A DNA stretch of 64,000 nt from Candidatus Obscuribacter sp. (GTDB lineage Bacteria; Cyanobacteriota; Vampirovibrionia; Obscuribacterales; Obscuribacteraceae): NCBI GenBank assembly GCA_016718315.1, contig JADKDV010000004.1:496001-560000 (forward strand), written 5' to 3'. The notes beneath the pieces are model-generated. The model was not told where the DNA came from and ran no database searches. It saw only the letters and a list, made by a program, of their open reading frames with translations. The position numbers were made by a program, and so were the translations under genes. Of this stretch, positions 1 to 9,499 are shown one piece after another. How positions within the stretch are numbered: the stretch's first letter is position 1; the number at the start of each line of letters is the position of its first letter.

Positions 1-1492
1 GCATAGTGGCATCAAAGCCATCGAGGTACTCGGGGTGTTCGCTAACCAATAGCGATGGCTTAATGTAGCAAATCTGACCCAGTGGGCTTTCAAATTTGTC
101 TACCAGTGCTATGAGTGCTTTTGTATCAAGGGTAGTTAGCTCACCTAGCAAAGTCGTTTTGTCCGGCAGCTTGTAGTGTCTAATCAGGAGAGATCCGCGT
201 TTTTCGATGGGGTATTGCAGATATGAATTTGGTGCAATTGATTTTTGGGCTGGGTCTTTTACGGTCAAGTTAGAGTCTGGCACAGGGCGACTCACTTGAA
301 GGTGGGTATTCTCTACAGAATCTAAACCCTGTTTTTTAAGGTTGCCCGATACCCAAACGCCGGCACCGATTGCCACCAAAACACTTATAGAAATAGTGGT
401 TAAAAGCAAGGTCTTTGAGCGCTTGTGCTCGCCTTTGAGAACGTCTTCTTCAACATCAGGTCCCTGCGCACGAATGCTTTGTTCTATCTTTTGTGTGGCA
501 AATCCAGCTGATCGTGCCATTGTATCTTTGAGCGCCGCTAACTCGCTGGCTACTTCTGCCATGGTCTGGTAGCGATCGTCTGGAGCTTTTGCCAGACACT
601 TTTGCACCAGCTCCTCCAGGCGCTTTGGCAGATACTCGCCCTGCATCAAGTTGCTCATCGCCGGTGGTGGCGCCTGGAAGTGCATCATCACTGTCTCCAT
701 GACAGTGGCTCCCCTGAATGGCGTCTGACCTGTGAGAGTCTCAAAAATCGTGCAACCAAGAGAATAAATATCGCTACGCTCGTCGGCACCCTCGCCCGAG
801 CATTGCTCCGGGCTCATGTAGAGCGGGCTACCAACCACTTCGCCGGCCATGGTGAGCGACTGTGTCTGCAAATTTTGTTGGCTTTTAAGTTTGGCGATGC
901 CAAAGTCGAGTAATTTAGCCCGGTAACCGTGACGCCCCTCGCCGCGCACCAGGAGGATGTTTGCTGGTTTTACATCGCGGTGGATGATGCCGCGATTGTG
1001 GGCATAATCAAGCGCTGAGCAGACATCGATAAAGAGGTCAACAGCTTCGGTGGCTCCTACCGGTCCGTATTTTTCGATACTTTCAGCCAGCGTATCTCCT
1101 GAGACAAGCTCCATGACGTAGTACGGGAGCTGTTTTTGGTGGATGCCAAAGTTATAGACTTGGACGATACTGCTATGGATGAGCTTGCCAATGAGCTGCG
1201 CTTCGTACTGAAATCTTTTCCAGGCGGTTTCATCCATTTGATTGGTATTGAGTAGCTTGAGCGCGGCTTTGCGATCGAGCTTGATCTGGTCGACCATATA
1301 GACCTGACCAGCGCCGCCTTTGCCAAGGAGTTTGACTACCGTGTAGTCATTGTCGATGATGTCGCCCGACTTAAAGAGCAAGTCTTGGCTGTCTGCATCG
1401 TCCGCGCTGGACACGACTGTGCTGGCCTGGTCCTGGGGGACTTGACCTCTGGCGGGCTTGCCTTTATTGCTAGACCGGTCGTCTTTGTTCAT
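1..1492 (-). CDS. Membrane-anchored Ser/Thr protein kinase (3' end outside window)
   Basis: Hanks-type (PknB-like) serine/threonine kinase that phosphorylates proteins from the cytoplasmic side of the membrane. About 497 residues are visible before the window edge. After a polar N-terminal 40 residues come the Gly-rich loop LGKGGAGQVY (about 56-65), the ATP Lys in AALKLL (79), HRDVKPAN (171-178), LLDFG (194-198) and GSPLYMSPEQ in the activation segment. One hydrophobic segment after the kinase domain (LLLTTISISVLVAIGAGVWV) anchors it, so the remaining C-terminal part is probably a periplasmic sensor. The start is the ATG at 1490-1492; no good ribosome binding site is seen. It stands alone, transcribed in the same direction as the O-acylation pair upstream. 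Substrates cannot be told from sequence. Confidence 0.93.
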   Translation of the reverse strand, partial: MNKDDRSSNKGKPARGQVPQDQASTVVSSADDADSQDLLFKSGDIIDNDYTVVKLLGKGGAGQVYMVDQIKLDRKAALKLLNTNQMDETAWKRFQYEAQLIGKLIHSSIVQVYNFGIHQKQLPYYVMELVSGDTLAESIEKYGPVGATEAVDLFIDVCSALDYAHNRGIIHRDVKPANILLVRGEGRHGYRAKLLDFGIAKLKSQQNLQTQSLTMAGEVVGSPLYMSPEQCSGEGADERSDIYSLGCTIFETLTGQTPFRGATVMETVMMHFQAPPPAMSNLMQGEYLPKRLEELVQKCLAKAPDDRYQTMAEVASELAALKDTMARSAGFATQKIEQSIRAQGPDVEEDVLKGEHKRSKTLLLTTISISVLVAIGAGVWVSGNLKKQGLDSVENTHLQVSRPVPDSNLTVKDPAQKSIAPNSYLQYPIEKRGSLLIRHYKLPDKTTLLGELTTLDTKALIALVDKFESPLGQICYIKPSLLVSEHPEYLDGFDATM

Positions 1493-1557
1493 CGTCTACT
1501 AAGGAGGGAGTGTCCCTATCTTATCCGATCGATGGCAACATTTCCCCAGGGGTAAGA

Positions 1558-3051
1558 CTATGGCTTTTGGGTTAGTGGTTTTGAAGTGGTTGCGGCGGTG
1601 GTTGTGGCGGGTGTTGTCGGGGAGGTCAATGCCTCTGTGATGATCTTGGCCAATAGCTTGTGACCGGGAGTAGCCAGGTGCGCGCTGTAGTAATAGGGAT
1701 TGGCTTCCATGGCGGCAATCTTGGGGAAGTCTTTATTACAGTCGACAACGTTAAAGCCTTGGCGCTCGCCTAATTTTTGCAAAGCGCGGACTTCCCAAAA
1801 ATAAAAGGTGCTGTTGTCTGGTGCTGGCAGCGTGACGACTACAAATTTAGTGCCGTTTTCTTTGCAAGCTTGATTAAGTAGCTCCACCAGGCGCCCGGTT
1901 AGCTCCATGTTTTGTCTGTACATGGTATCTACTGCGGCAAATCCAGCGGATTCGACTGATGCGGCGTGGAGGTTGAGAGAGTCGGGACGTGGAGCGACTA
2001 TTGGTGTGCGCGGCACTGCTTTATCGAGGCGGGTAACTTCGGAGATGAGATAGTCGCGCTCAGCTTGAGCTTTGTTGGCTACTTCTGTCATACCTTTGCC
2101 TGGTGCTACCAGGGCTTTGCCGATAGCCATACAGGCTGGTTTTATCACCGCGTCACTAAAGGCAGCATAGCCTTTGGAGTCACCGCGCAGGCTGAGATCC
2201 AGATCGGTGCCCAGTTGAAATATTCTGCTATGGCTGCGCAGCCAGGCGCTGGCCACTTTAAATCTCGTGGTATCACTGGCAAACCAGTTGTCCAGGAGCT
2301 GGTAGGAGACGTTGAGATGTCCGTCTTTGTCAAATGATGCTGATGGTCTGGCAAGTAAGCTGCTGGCTGCACCGTTTTGACCGTTGTCGCCGGAGTCGCC
2401 ATAGTTGTATATCAGCACTACGGTGTCAGGTTTGTAGGTTTTGACAGTGTGGATGTAATGCAAAAGCTCTACGAGTGTGCCATTGCCGGAGGTGGCAAAG
2501 TTAATAGTCTCGTACTTTGCAGTAGCAGCGGGAATAGCAGTAGCAGCAGTAGTAGTGGGAGCAGCAGGAGCAGCAGTAGCAGCAGATGTTTGAGCTGTTG
2601 TCTGCTCTTTTTTGTTGAGCTGGTCCTCAACTATTTTGACAAAGGTCTCATTGAGGGGCACTTGCATTGCTTCGGTTTTGCTGTCACCGAGAAAAGCTAT
2701 GCGACTTACACCAGCTGGCTTGGCGACAGTATGCTCGACATCACGCAGACCGATAGAGCTAATTTTGCTGCGGCTAAAGCCCTCTGATCTAAAGGTGACT
2801 GACTTGCCTTTGATTAGTGACACACCAAAGAGCGGATCAGGACTGACAAATTCTTCGTTGCCCAGGTCTGTGATGGCAAAAATAGCCTCAACAGAGAGTG
2901 TTGCCAGGGCAATACAGGCAGCTGTGGCGATGGTGCGGACAAATACTTTGCCGACTGTCAGTGGCGCGCGTGTGGGCGCCTGAGGAGGTGCATCGCTGCC
3001 AGCGCTCGGCGCTGCTTTGACTCTATCCTCGGTAGTCGTGTTGGTAGTCAT
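1558..3051 (-). CDS. SGNH/GDSL-fold protein paired with an MBOAT acyltransferase
   Basis: 497 residues. An N-terminal membrane segment (about 38-60) is followed by an SGNH-hydrolase-like domain: FLGDSKTEA carries the GDS block (122-124), NFATSGNGT resembles the Gly/Asn blocks, and SAHLATPGHKLL near the C-terminus supplies the His block. Such proteins (AlgX/AlgJ, PatB and DHHW type) move or remove acetyl groups on extracytoplasmic polysaccharides and usually sit next to an MBOAT protein, as here. The start codon overlaps the MBOAT stop codon (TAATG at 3049-3053), which implies translational coupling. Residues about 150-180 are an Ala/Thr low-complexity insert encoded by an imperfect AGC/AGT run near 2520-2590, and the C-terminus is Thr/Pro-rich. 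The polymer acylated is unknown. Confidence 0.8.
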   Translation of the reverse strand: MTTNTTTEDRVKAAPSAGSDAPPQAPTRAPLTVGKVFVRTIATAACIALATLSVEAIFAITDLGNEEFVSPDPLFGVSLIKGKSVTFRSEGFSRSKISSIGLRDVEHTVAKPAGVSRIAFLGDSKTEAMQVPLNETFVKIVEDQLNKKEQTTAQTSAATAAPAAPTTTAATAIPAATAKYETINFATSGNGTLVELLHYIHTVKTYKPDTVVLIYNYGDSGDNGQNGAASSLLARPSASFDKDGHLNVSYQLLDNWFASDTTRFKVASAWLRSHSRIFQLGTDLDLSLRGDSKGYAAFSDAVIKPACMAIGKALVAPGKGMTEVANKAQAERDYLISEVTRLDKAVPRTPIVAPRPDSLNLHAASVESAGFAAVDTMYRQNMELTGRLVELLNQACKENGTKFVVVTLPAPDNSTFYFWEVRALQKLGERQGFNVVDCNKDFPKIAAMEANPYYYSAHLATPGHKLLAKIITEALTSPTTPATTTAATTSKPLTQKP

Positions 3052-4631
3052 TAAAATTGGAAGTAGATAAAGGGTGACTGTAATCTAGGTGCTAGCTCAA
3101 GGGTGATAACGAATACTGCTGCCAGAGCGCATCCGTGGAGCACAACACGGGGTGGTGCAATGCTTGTAAGCAGAGATGAGGGGGATGGAGCTGGGTCCAC
3201 TGAAGTGGCGCTATCTGAGATGATGGTGTTTGAGCTTTTGGCTCCGTTGACTGCGTTGGCGCCATTGGATCCTGCGGCACCCGCTTTTGCTGCCGCTTTT
3301 TGCAGTTTGATGCCTGCTACTACGATCATATAGGCAGCCACTGCTGGCAGTATCGAGCTTTGCATTGTCTGGTGCACCACCATGCAGTCTACGCTGCCTG
3401 CTTGTGGGCTAAACATCGCTTTGAGCACGCCGAGAGCTTGAGGCAGACTGTGGGCATAAAAGAGCACCCAGCCGACCAGCACTGTCACCATTGTCACTAC
3501 ATAGGCGATTGCCTTGCCTGGCAGGCTTTCGCAGATTGCTTTGACGGCTTGATGCTTGGCTAAAAACTGATCAAAGACGCGATTGACAGCCAGACCAGCT
3601 CCGTGAAAAGCTCCCCACAATAGGAAAGTCCAGGAAGCTCCGTGCCACAATCCACCAAGTAGCATTGTGGTAAAGAGGTTGGCCATAGTCGATGCCTCGC
3701 CTTTGCGCGAGCCACCTAGCGGCACATAGAGATAGTCTCTGAGCCAGGACGACAGACTGATGTGCCATCTGCGCCAAAATTCTTTGAGGCTGGTGGACAG
3801 ATAGGGCATGTTGAAGTTTTCGGGGAGTGAAAAACCAAACAACATCGCAGAGCCGCGACCGATGTCGGTATAACCAGAGAAGTCATAATAAATCTGGAAG
3901 GCAAAAGCTAATGAAGCCAGCCAGGCATCGCCTGTGCTCAGTAGCTCTGGTGTTTTAAATCCAGCCTGCACAATGGGTGAGAGATTGTCGCCGAGACAAA
4001 CTTTTTTAAATAGACCCTGAGCAATAAGCCAGAGACCAGCGTAAATATTGTCACCGGATATGGTGGCGGGTTTGTCGAGCTGTTTGTCAAAGTCCTGATA
4101 GCGTTTAATAGGACCAGCTATCTGGGATGGGAAAAATGAGGCAAACAAAGCAAAGCGCAAAGGGTTTTTGACTGGCTTACTACCCTTAAACACGTCAGTT
4201 AGGTAGTGAATAAACTCAAAAACAAAAAACGAAATACCCAGGGGCAAAATAATAGGCAGGTCGGCTACGCCCGTGCTGTGCAACATGGCTGAGTGGGTCC
4301 ATGAGCCCAGGTGCGCCAGGGCACTGTTAAAGGTGTCGAGCAAGAGATTGGTGTACTTAAAGAGCGCCAGCATGCCGAGGTTAAAGGCGATGCCAGCGAT
4401 AAGCAAAAGCCGTTTTATCTTGTGCGTGGCGGCTTTGGCGACAGCCAGTCCCAGCCCATAATTGCAGGCAGTGAGCCCGAGCAATAGCAGCCCATAGATA
4501 CGAAAGGCATGCATATAAAAGTAATAGCTAGCCGCCACAAGCAGCCCAACTCTAAAACGTGCCGGGCAGACCCAGTAACAAAGTGCTACCAGGGGCAAAA
4601 ACAACAGATAGTCAAAGCTGTTAAATAACAA
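3051..4631 (-). CDS. MBOAT family membrane O-acyltransferase (AlgI-like)
   Basis: 526-residue polytopic membrane protein of the AlgI/DltB family, which passes acyl groups across the membrane for O-acetylation of exported polysaccharide. The typical beginning MLFNSFDYLLFLPLV, the segment NMPYLSTSLKEFWRRWHISL, the DYLYVPLGGSRKG block and the catalytic-His segment GLWHGASWTFLLWG are all present. The start is a TTG (4629-4631), chosen because the protein then begins exactly like AlgI proteins. The C-terminal 100 residues are Ala/Ser/Asn-rich and less conserved. It is the first gene of a two-gene unit with the SGNH protein. The acyl donor and acceptor polymer cannot be inferred. Confidence 0.93.
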   Translation of the reverse strand: MLFNSFDYLLFLPLVALCYWVCPARFRVGLLVAASYYFYMHAFRIYGLLLLGLTACNYGLGLAVAKAATHKIKRLLLIAGIAFNLGMLALFKYTNLLLDTFNSALAHLGSWTHSAMLHSTGVADLPIILPLGISFFVFEFIHYLTDVFKGSKPVKNPLRFALFASFFPSQIAGPIKRYQDFDKQLDKPATISGDNIYAGLWLIAQGLFKKVCLGDNLSPIVQAGFKTPELLSTGDAWLASLAFAFQIYYDFSGYTDIGRGSAMLFGFSLPENFNMPYLSTSLKEFWRRWHISLSSWLRDYLYVPLGGSRKGEASTMANLFTTMLLGGLWHGASWTFLLWGAFHGAGLAVNRVFDQFLAKHQAVKAICESLPGKAIAYVVTMVTVLVGWVLFYAHSLPQALGVLKAMFSPQAGSVDCMVVHQTMQSSILPAVAAYMIVVAGIKLQKAAAKAGAAGSNGANAVNGAKSSNTIISDSATSVDPAPSPSSLLTSIAPPRVVLHGCALAAVFVITLELAPRLQSPFIYFQF

Positions 4632-4927
4632 TCTCTGGTATCGTCCTGCGTGGGGTCAAAGCAGCGCCAGTGGCACCGTCAGGGGAGTATACAAGAGTAT
4701 CCGGCGGGCTACTAGCTAACCCTTCTCAGGTTGAGAGATTGGATCTTAGCCTTTTCTAACAATTTGCCAGGGTAACCCACCAGGAGGTCAACCGGGCTAC
4801 ATTACGTGTGTTAAAACATATCTGGCTGGTGGAGCCTATACTCGACAGCTGGACGGGCAAAATGGGTGCCTAATATTGGTGCATAAATCAGGCGGCATGG
4901 TCTTGCCTGGTCAGGAAAGATCTATAG

Positions 4928-7558
4928 ATGAAAGATATTGCACAATCGAAGAGCCAAAAGTCGACGGCACCATCGACCGGGGGCAAATCATCACCGGCGC
5001 CTCAATCTCGGGGTCAAAAGTCCCATATCAATGACTTCAGCGGTTTGGTCCATGTGCGCGGCGCCCGTGAGCACAACCTCAAAAACGTTGACCTCGATAT
5101 CCCGCGCGATGCTCTCGTGGTCTTTACCGGTGTATCTGGCTCGGGTAAATCGTCTTTAGCTTTTGGCACGCTTTACGCCGAGGCGCAAAGGCGCTATCTG
5201 GAGTCGGTGTCGCCTTATGCACGCAGGCTGTTTCACCAGATGAGCGTGCCTGAGGTGGACAACATAGACGGTCTGCCGCCGGCTGTGGCACTGCAGCAGC
5301 AGCGCGGCGCCCCCTCGACCCGCTCCTCGGTGGGTAGTGTGACTACTCTCTCCAATCTCTTGCGCATGCTCTACTCGCGCGCAGGCACATATCCAGCCAA
5401 TCAGCCGCATCTTGAGGCTGAGGCTTTTAGTACCAATACCCCTGCTGGTGCTTGTCCCGACTGTCATGGTCTGGGGCGTATCTACCAAGTGACCGAGCAG
5501 TCCATGGTCCCTGATGACACGCTCACTATCCGCCAGCGCGCCATTGCTGCCTGGCCGCCCGCCTGGCACGGACAAAATCTCAAGGACATGCTGGTCACCC
5601 TGGGCTATGACATCGATAAGCCCTGGCGCGAAATGTCTAAAAAAGATCGCGACTGGATACTCTTTACCGATGAGCAGCCTGTGGTGCCTGTTTACGCTAA
5701 CTTTGAGTCGGACGAAGTAAAGAAAGCAATTAAAAGCAAAATGGAGCCGTCCTATCACGGCAACTTTAGTAGTGCGCGTCGGCATGTGCTCTATAACTTT
5801 GCCAACACGCAAAGTCCTGCCATGAAAAAGCGTGTGATGAAATACATGATCAGCACTGAGTGTCCGCAGTGCGATGGCAAACGTCTGCGCCGTGAGTCGC
5901 TCTCGGTCAAATTTGCTGGTTATGATATCGCCTCGATAAATCGTCTGCCACTTAAAAAATTAGGTGCTTTGCTGCGCGACTACACTGATGGCACGGCACC
6001 GGCTCTAGCAAAGATGGCAAAAGATCATCCCGAAAAAGCGATAGTGGCGCAGCGTATCGCCCAGGATCTCAATGGTCGCATCGATGTCTTGCTCGATCTC
6101 GGTCTCGGTTATCTAGCGCTGGAGCGCAGCACGCCAACACTCTCTCCTGGTGAGCTGCAACGTCTGCGTCTGGCTACACAAGTGAGATCTAATCTCTTTG
6201 GCGTGGTCTATGTGTTGGATGAGCCCTCTGCTGGTCTGCATCCTGCTGATACTGAGGCGCTACTCTCGGCGCTGGCTATGCTCAAGGCATCTGGTAACTC
6301 GCTCTTTGTGGTGGAGCACGATCTCGATGTCATTGCTCGCGCTGACTGGATAGTCGATGTCGGACCAGCTGCCGGTGAGCAGGGCGGATACATAATCTAC
6401 AGTGGGCCAGCCGGTGGACTGCGCGATGTGTCAGAGTCAGTCACGCGCAAATACCTCTACGCTGATGCTTTTGTCCCCACTCGTGCGCCGCGCAAGCCAA
6501 CTGGTTGGCTCAAGCTCAGCAAAGTGACTCGCAACAATCTAGACAAGCTCGATGTCTCTTTGCCCCTAGGTACGTTTACGACAGTAACCGGGGTATCTGG
6601 CTCCGGCAAATCCAGTCTGATCAGTCAGGCTCTCGTTGAGCTGGTGGCCGAGCAGCTCGGACATCCACTGCCAAGCGAAGAAGACGAAGGCGAAGAACTG
6701 GAGCGTACTGCCGTGGTCACCACCAGTGGTAGCATCATTGGCGGTATGGAGGGGGTCAAACGTCTCGTGGTCGTTGACCAGAAGCCAATCGGTCGCACAC
6801 CGCGCTCCAATCTGGCTACTTACACCGGGCTCTTTGATCATGTGCGCAAACTCTTTGCTAATACCAAAGCAGCAAAGGCTCGCAAATATGACGCTGGTAG
6901 ATTTAGCTTTAACGTCGCCAAAGGTCGCTGTGAGACTTGCGAAGGCGAGGGCTCGGTGATGGTGGAGTTGCTATTTCTCCCTAGCGTTTACGCACCCTGC
7001 CCCACCTGTCATGGTGCCAGGTATAACGCCAAGACTCTAGACATCAAATACAAAGACAAAAATATCGCCGAAGTACTGGGCATGACTGTCGACGCTGCCT
7101 GGGAGTTTTTTGAGGACGAGCCCAATGTGCGCAGAGCATTTACAGTGCTGCGCGAAGTCGGTCTCGGCTATCTCAGGCTCGGTCAGCCAGCTACTGAGCT
7201 ATCCGGCGGCGAGGCTCAGCGCATCAAGCTCGCCACTGAGCTGCAGCGTATGCAGCGCGGTGACACACTCTATGTGTTGGATGAGCCCACTACTGGCTTG
7301 CATCCATCCGATGTGGACAAGTTGATGCGTCAGCTCGATGGGTTGGTAGAGTCAGGCAATACAGTGATAGTAGTCGAGCACGAAATGCGTGTGGTGGCAG
7401 GCAGCGATTGGGTGATAGATATAGGCCCGGGAGCTGGGGACGAGGGCGGCACCATCGTCGCCCAGGGCACGCCTCAGGAGCTGGCGAGATTGGCTGCAAG
7501 CAAGCCCGGCAAAAGTAAAACAGCGCCATATCTGGCGAAGTTTTTGGGTGGATCTTAA
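4928..7558 (+). CDS. UvrA-like ABC ATPase lacking the UvrB-binding domain (class II UvrA)
   Basis: 876-residue double ABC ATPase of the excinuclease A family, DNA-damage binding in character. First Walker A GVSGSGKSSLAFGTLYAE at about 68; first zinc module CPDCHGLG...CPQCDGKR; first signature LSPGELQRLRLATQ with LDEPSAGLHP; second Walker A GVSGSGKSS near 556; second zinc module CETCEGEG...CPTCHGAR near 668; second signature LSGGEAQRIKLATE with LDEPTTGLHP. Compared with the usual 940-residue UvrA, the stretch between the first Walker A region and the first zinc module is short, so the UvrB-interaction domain is missing. That marks a UvrA2-type paralog, associated in other bacteria with damage tolerance or antibiotic resistance. 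An AGGAAAG ribosome site precedes the ATG. No uvrB or uvrC lies nearby. Confidence 0.92.
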   Translation: MKDIAQSKSQKSTAPSTGGKSSPAPQSRGQKSHINDFSGLVHVRGAREHNLKNVDLDIPRDALVVFTGVSGSGKSSLAFGTLYAEAQRRYLESVSPYARRLFHQMSVPEVDNIDGLPPAVALQQQRGAPSTRSSVGSVTTLSNLLRMLYSRAGTYPANQPHLEAEAFSTNTPAGACPDCHGLGRIYQVTEQSMVPDDTLTIRQRAIAAWPPAWHGQNLKDMLVTLGYDIDKPWREMSKKDRDWILFTDEQPVVPVYANFESDEVKKAIKSKMEPSYHGNFSSARRHVLYNFANTQSPAMKKRVMKYMISTECPQCDGKRLRRESLSVKFAGYDIASINRLPLKKLGALLRDYTDGTAPALAKMAKDHPEKAIVAQRIAQDLNGRIDVLLDLGLGYLALERSTPTLSPGELQRLRLATQVRSNLFGVVYVLDEPSAGLHPADTEALLSALAMLKASGNSLFVVEHDLDVIARADWIVDVGPAAGEQGGYIIYSGPAGGLRDVSESVTRKYLYADAFVPTRAPRKPTGWLKLSKVTRNNLDKLDVSLPLGTFTTVTGVSGSGKSSLISQALVELVAEQLGHPLPSEEDEGEELERTAVVTTSGSIIGGMEGVKRLVVVDQKPIGRTPRSNLATYTGLFDHVRKLFANTKAAKARKYDAGRFSFNVAKGRCETCEGEGSVMVELLFLPSVYAPCPTCHGARYNAKTLDIKYKDKNIAEVLGMTVDAAWEFFEDEPNVRRAFTVLREVGLGYLRLGQPATELSGGEAQRIKLATELQRMQRGDTLYVLDEPTTGLHPSDVDKLMRQLDGLVESGNTVIVVEHEMRVVAGSDWVIDIGPGAGDEGGTIVAQGTPQELARLAASKPGKSKTAPYLAKFLGGS

Positions 7559-7634
7559 ACTCGGCAGGGAACCCTCATTTGTTTAATCGGTCGCAAACGG
7601 TATAACTCCTACTGCGAAAAATGAGGGACTTAAA

Positions 7635-8306
7635 ATGCCAGCTCGCACTAAATCAATGGACATTACTGTCCTCTTGCACGAAGATCACCAGTTGGTGAGA
7701 GAATTGTTTTTTGCCTTTAGCAAGGCCGAAGAAGATGCCGAAAAGGAAAAGCTGGTCAAGCAGATTTTGACTGAGCTTTTTATCCATGCCAAAGTAGAAG
7801 AAGAAATCGTCTACCCGCTTTTGGATGAAGAGGGTAAGGACGGCGAAGAATTTAAAGGTGAAGCTGAAAACGAACACAAAGTCGTCAAATATATGATGGC
7901 TGAAATTGCTAATCTCGAATCTAACGGTGATGAGCTTAAGTCAAAAATGACCGTGCTCTGTGAACTGATTGAGCATCACGTCAAGGAAGAAGAGAAGGAA
8001 ATGTTTGAGATGCTCAGAGAGAGTGGGCAGGATCTGGCGGCTCTGGCTGATGAAGCCATGGAAAGAAAAAACGAACTTAAGAAAGAAGGCTTGCCAGCAA
8101 TGAAGTCGACTCTAAAAGTTGGAGACGAAGTTATCGTCGGCGAAGCAGAAGACGAAGAGTCTGACTCTCCTGAAGATGACGAGGATGCTAGCAATAAGCA
8201 AAGTGCTAAAGATAAGAAGGATGCTGGAGGCAAGTTGATCAGGGCTAAGTCTGTCAGTGCTCCACGCAAATTGCCAACCCAAAAACCAAAGCGTAAATCT
8301 GCGTAA
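7635..8306 (+). CDS. Hemerythrin-like HHE domain protein with charged tail
   Basis: 223 residues. Residues 8-125 form a four-helix hemerythrin/HHE cation-binding domain: LLHEDH (His15, His18), FIHAKVEEEIVYP (His51, Glu55), ENEHKVVKYM (His81) and LIEHHVKEEEKEMF (His114, Glu118-120) are the expected di-iron ligands. Family members bind iron and oxygen or NO and act in iron storage or nitrosative/oxidative stress. The last 60 residues are an acidic then basic low-complexity tail (DEESDSPEDDED, then Lys/Arg-rich) of a kind that could contact nucleic acid; that is inference. GAGGGAC sits at a good distance before the ATG. The gene is followed by a strong terminator. Confidence 0.85.
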   Translation: MPARTKSMDITVLLHEDHQLVRELFFAFSKAEEDAEKEKLVKQILTELFIHAKVEEEIVYPLLDEEGKDGEEFKGEAENEHKVVKYMMAEIANLESNGDELKSKMTVLCELIEHHVKEEEKEMFEMLRESGQDLAALADEAMERKNELKKEGLPAMKSTLKVGDEVIVGEAEDEESDSPEDDEDASNKQSAKDKKDAGGKLIRAKSVSAPRKLPTQKPKRKSA

Positions 8307-8348
8307 ATGTTGGTTTGAATAATGGGTCGGCTCGCTGACCTCTATTAG

Positions 8349-8380
8349 AAAAACAGCGTCACTCCACTGGCGCTGTTTTT
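8349..8380. terminator. Intrinsic terminator after the hemerythrin-like gene
   Basis: A perfect 10-bp inverted repeat AAAAACAGCG / CGCTGTTTTT with a 12-nt loop, ending in a T run. It lies between convergent genes and, having A and T tracts on both sides, can work in both directions. Confidence 0.85.
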
Positions 8381-8439
8381 TACTGCACTTGATGCTTACT
8401 ATTTGAAAAGCCAGAACACGTAAGTTTTAGTTTGCCGAC

Positions 8440-9177
8440 TTAGATCTTAGATCGCAGCCTGTCACCGGCATTGATATCATCCAAAAACGTCCGTATTTTG
8501 GGCACGTGATTGTGTTTGTAACTGTAATAGTTGATACCGGCTCCAACGCCGGCACCCACTGCAGCGGCAGCTGCTAGTCCTCCGGTCATGCCGATAGCGC
8601 AAGCTACCGCTCCATTGCCGATGTATGTAAAACCGACTCCAGCTCCACCAAGGAGTGCCGGTACACTGCCAATAGTTGCTGTACCGAGCGCCCAATTTGA
8701 GATGCTATCTTTGGCATAGCCACCATAGAAGCCATCGCCATGCCTAATCTTGTCAAATTTCAGCAAGTCTTCTTTTGAGATTCCGGGTTGACGTCGGTCG
8801 TATTCATTGTGTCTTACTGGAGAATAGTCCAGTCCTTCGAATGACTTTACTACGTCGAAATTGTTGAGCATAGTGCGCATCGCATCCAGACTGGCACATG
8901 GTACTTTGCCGTTATCTTTTAGGGAATGTTCAAGTTCGCCTTTTTCTAGAATGCCGTCTCTATTTACGTCAATTGTGCCAAAGGCAGCGAGTGCCAATTT
9001 TGAGAAGTTATTTTCATTTACTTTTTCTACTGCACCAGGTCCGCTACAAACAGAGCGATTATGATCTTCGCGCAGTGCGTTTGAGGCGCTCGTTAATTGT
9101 GAGCCTTTATCTGAGGTCTCTGCGCTGCCGTTTTTGACTGCGTTGTTATCGTCGCCACGCAAAGAATTATTTCCCAT
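8440..9177 (-). CDS. Hypothetical protein with EF-hand and glycine-zipper segment
   Basis: 245 residues, no signal peptide. Residues 1-55 are polar and look disordered. A canonical EF-hand calcium loop DVNRDGILEKGE occupies residues 70-81. Residues about 165-220 are very rich in Gly and Ala (GSVPALLGGAGVGF, GGLAAAAAVGAGVGAG), resembling glycine-zipper segments that insert into or pack against membranes. An ideal ribosome site (AAAGGAGAT) lies 6 nt before the ATG. Calcium binding is supported by the motif; membrane insertion is inference. No homolog is recognised and function is unknown. Confidence 0.7.
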   Translation of the reverse strand: MGNNSLRGDDNNAVKNGSAETSDKGSQLTSASNALREDHNRSVCSGPGAVEKVNENNFSKLALAAFGTIDVNRDGILEKGELEHSLKDNGKVPCASLDAMRTMLNNFDVVKSFEGLDYSPVRHNEYDRRQPGISKEDLLKFDKIRHGDGFYGGYAKDSISNWALGTATIGSVPALLGGAGVGFTYIGNGAVACAIGMTGGLAAAAAVGAGVGAGINYYSYKHNHVPKIRTFLDDINAGDRLRSKI

Positions 9178-9499
9178 CCCAATATCTCCTTTAAAGAAAA
9201 GATGCTGTATTGGGGTGCGAATCCTTGCTGCTGTGAAAAATCACTGGTGGGGAGGGTGAGCAGTTGGCTTCGTCGAATAAGATAGACCAGAGTTTGTAAT
9301 GGATTTGTTAATTGCAAAATTGGTCGAGATATTGAACTGCATTTTTTAAGTGCGAGCAATGTATGTGTGCGTGCCTCTCTGTGTGCGTGTTACTGTGCCT
9401 GTGTGAGGTGCTGCACTGCACTAGTGGTATCACGTATTGTTCGTGGCACTAGACCGGGATATCATCGCTGTCTCTCACCACATCATAGGTTCATAAACA
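9178..9499. other. 322-nt divergent intergenic region
   Basis: Separates the EF-hand protein (minus) from a plus-strand hypothetical gene, so it should hold two promoters. The stretch about 9361-9423 is rich in GTGTG/TGTGC. I see no tRNA, strong hairpin or convincing -35/-10 pair. Confidence 0.5.

Noticed and set aside
1497..1515. AAGGAGGGAG on the plus strand just before the kinase start, and GGAGGGAG before hrpB at about 39368
   Set aside because: On the wrong strand for either gene, so not a ribosome binding site; I judged the coincidence too weak to report.
5156..5812. 218-codon minus-strand frame inside the UvrA paralog gene
   Set aside because: Antisense shadow of a gene with well-preserved ABC motifs; its own translation matches nothing and has no ribosome site.
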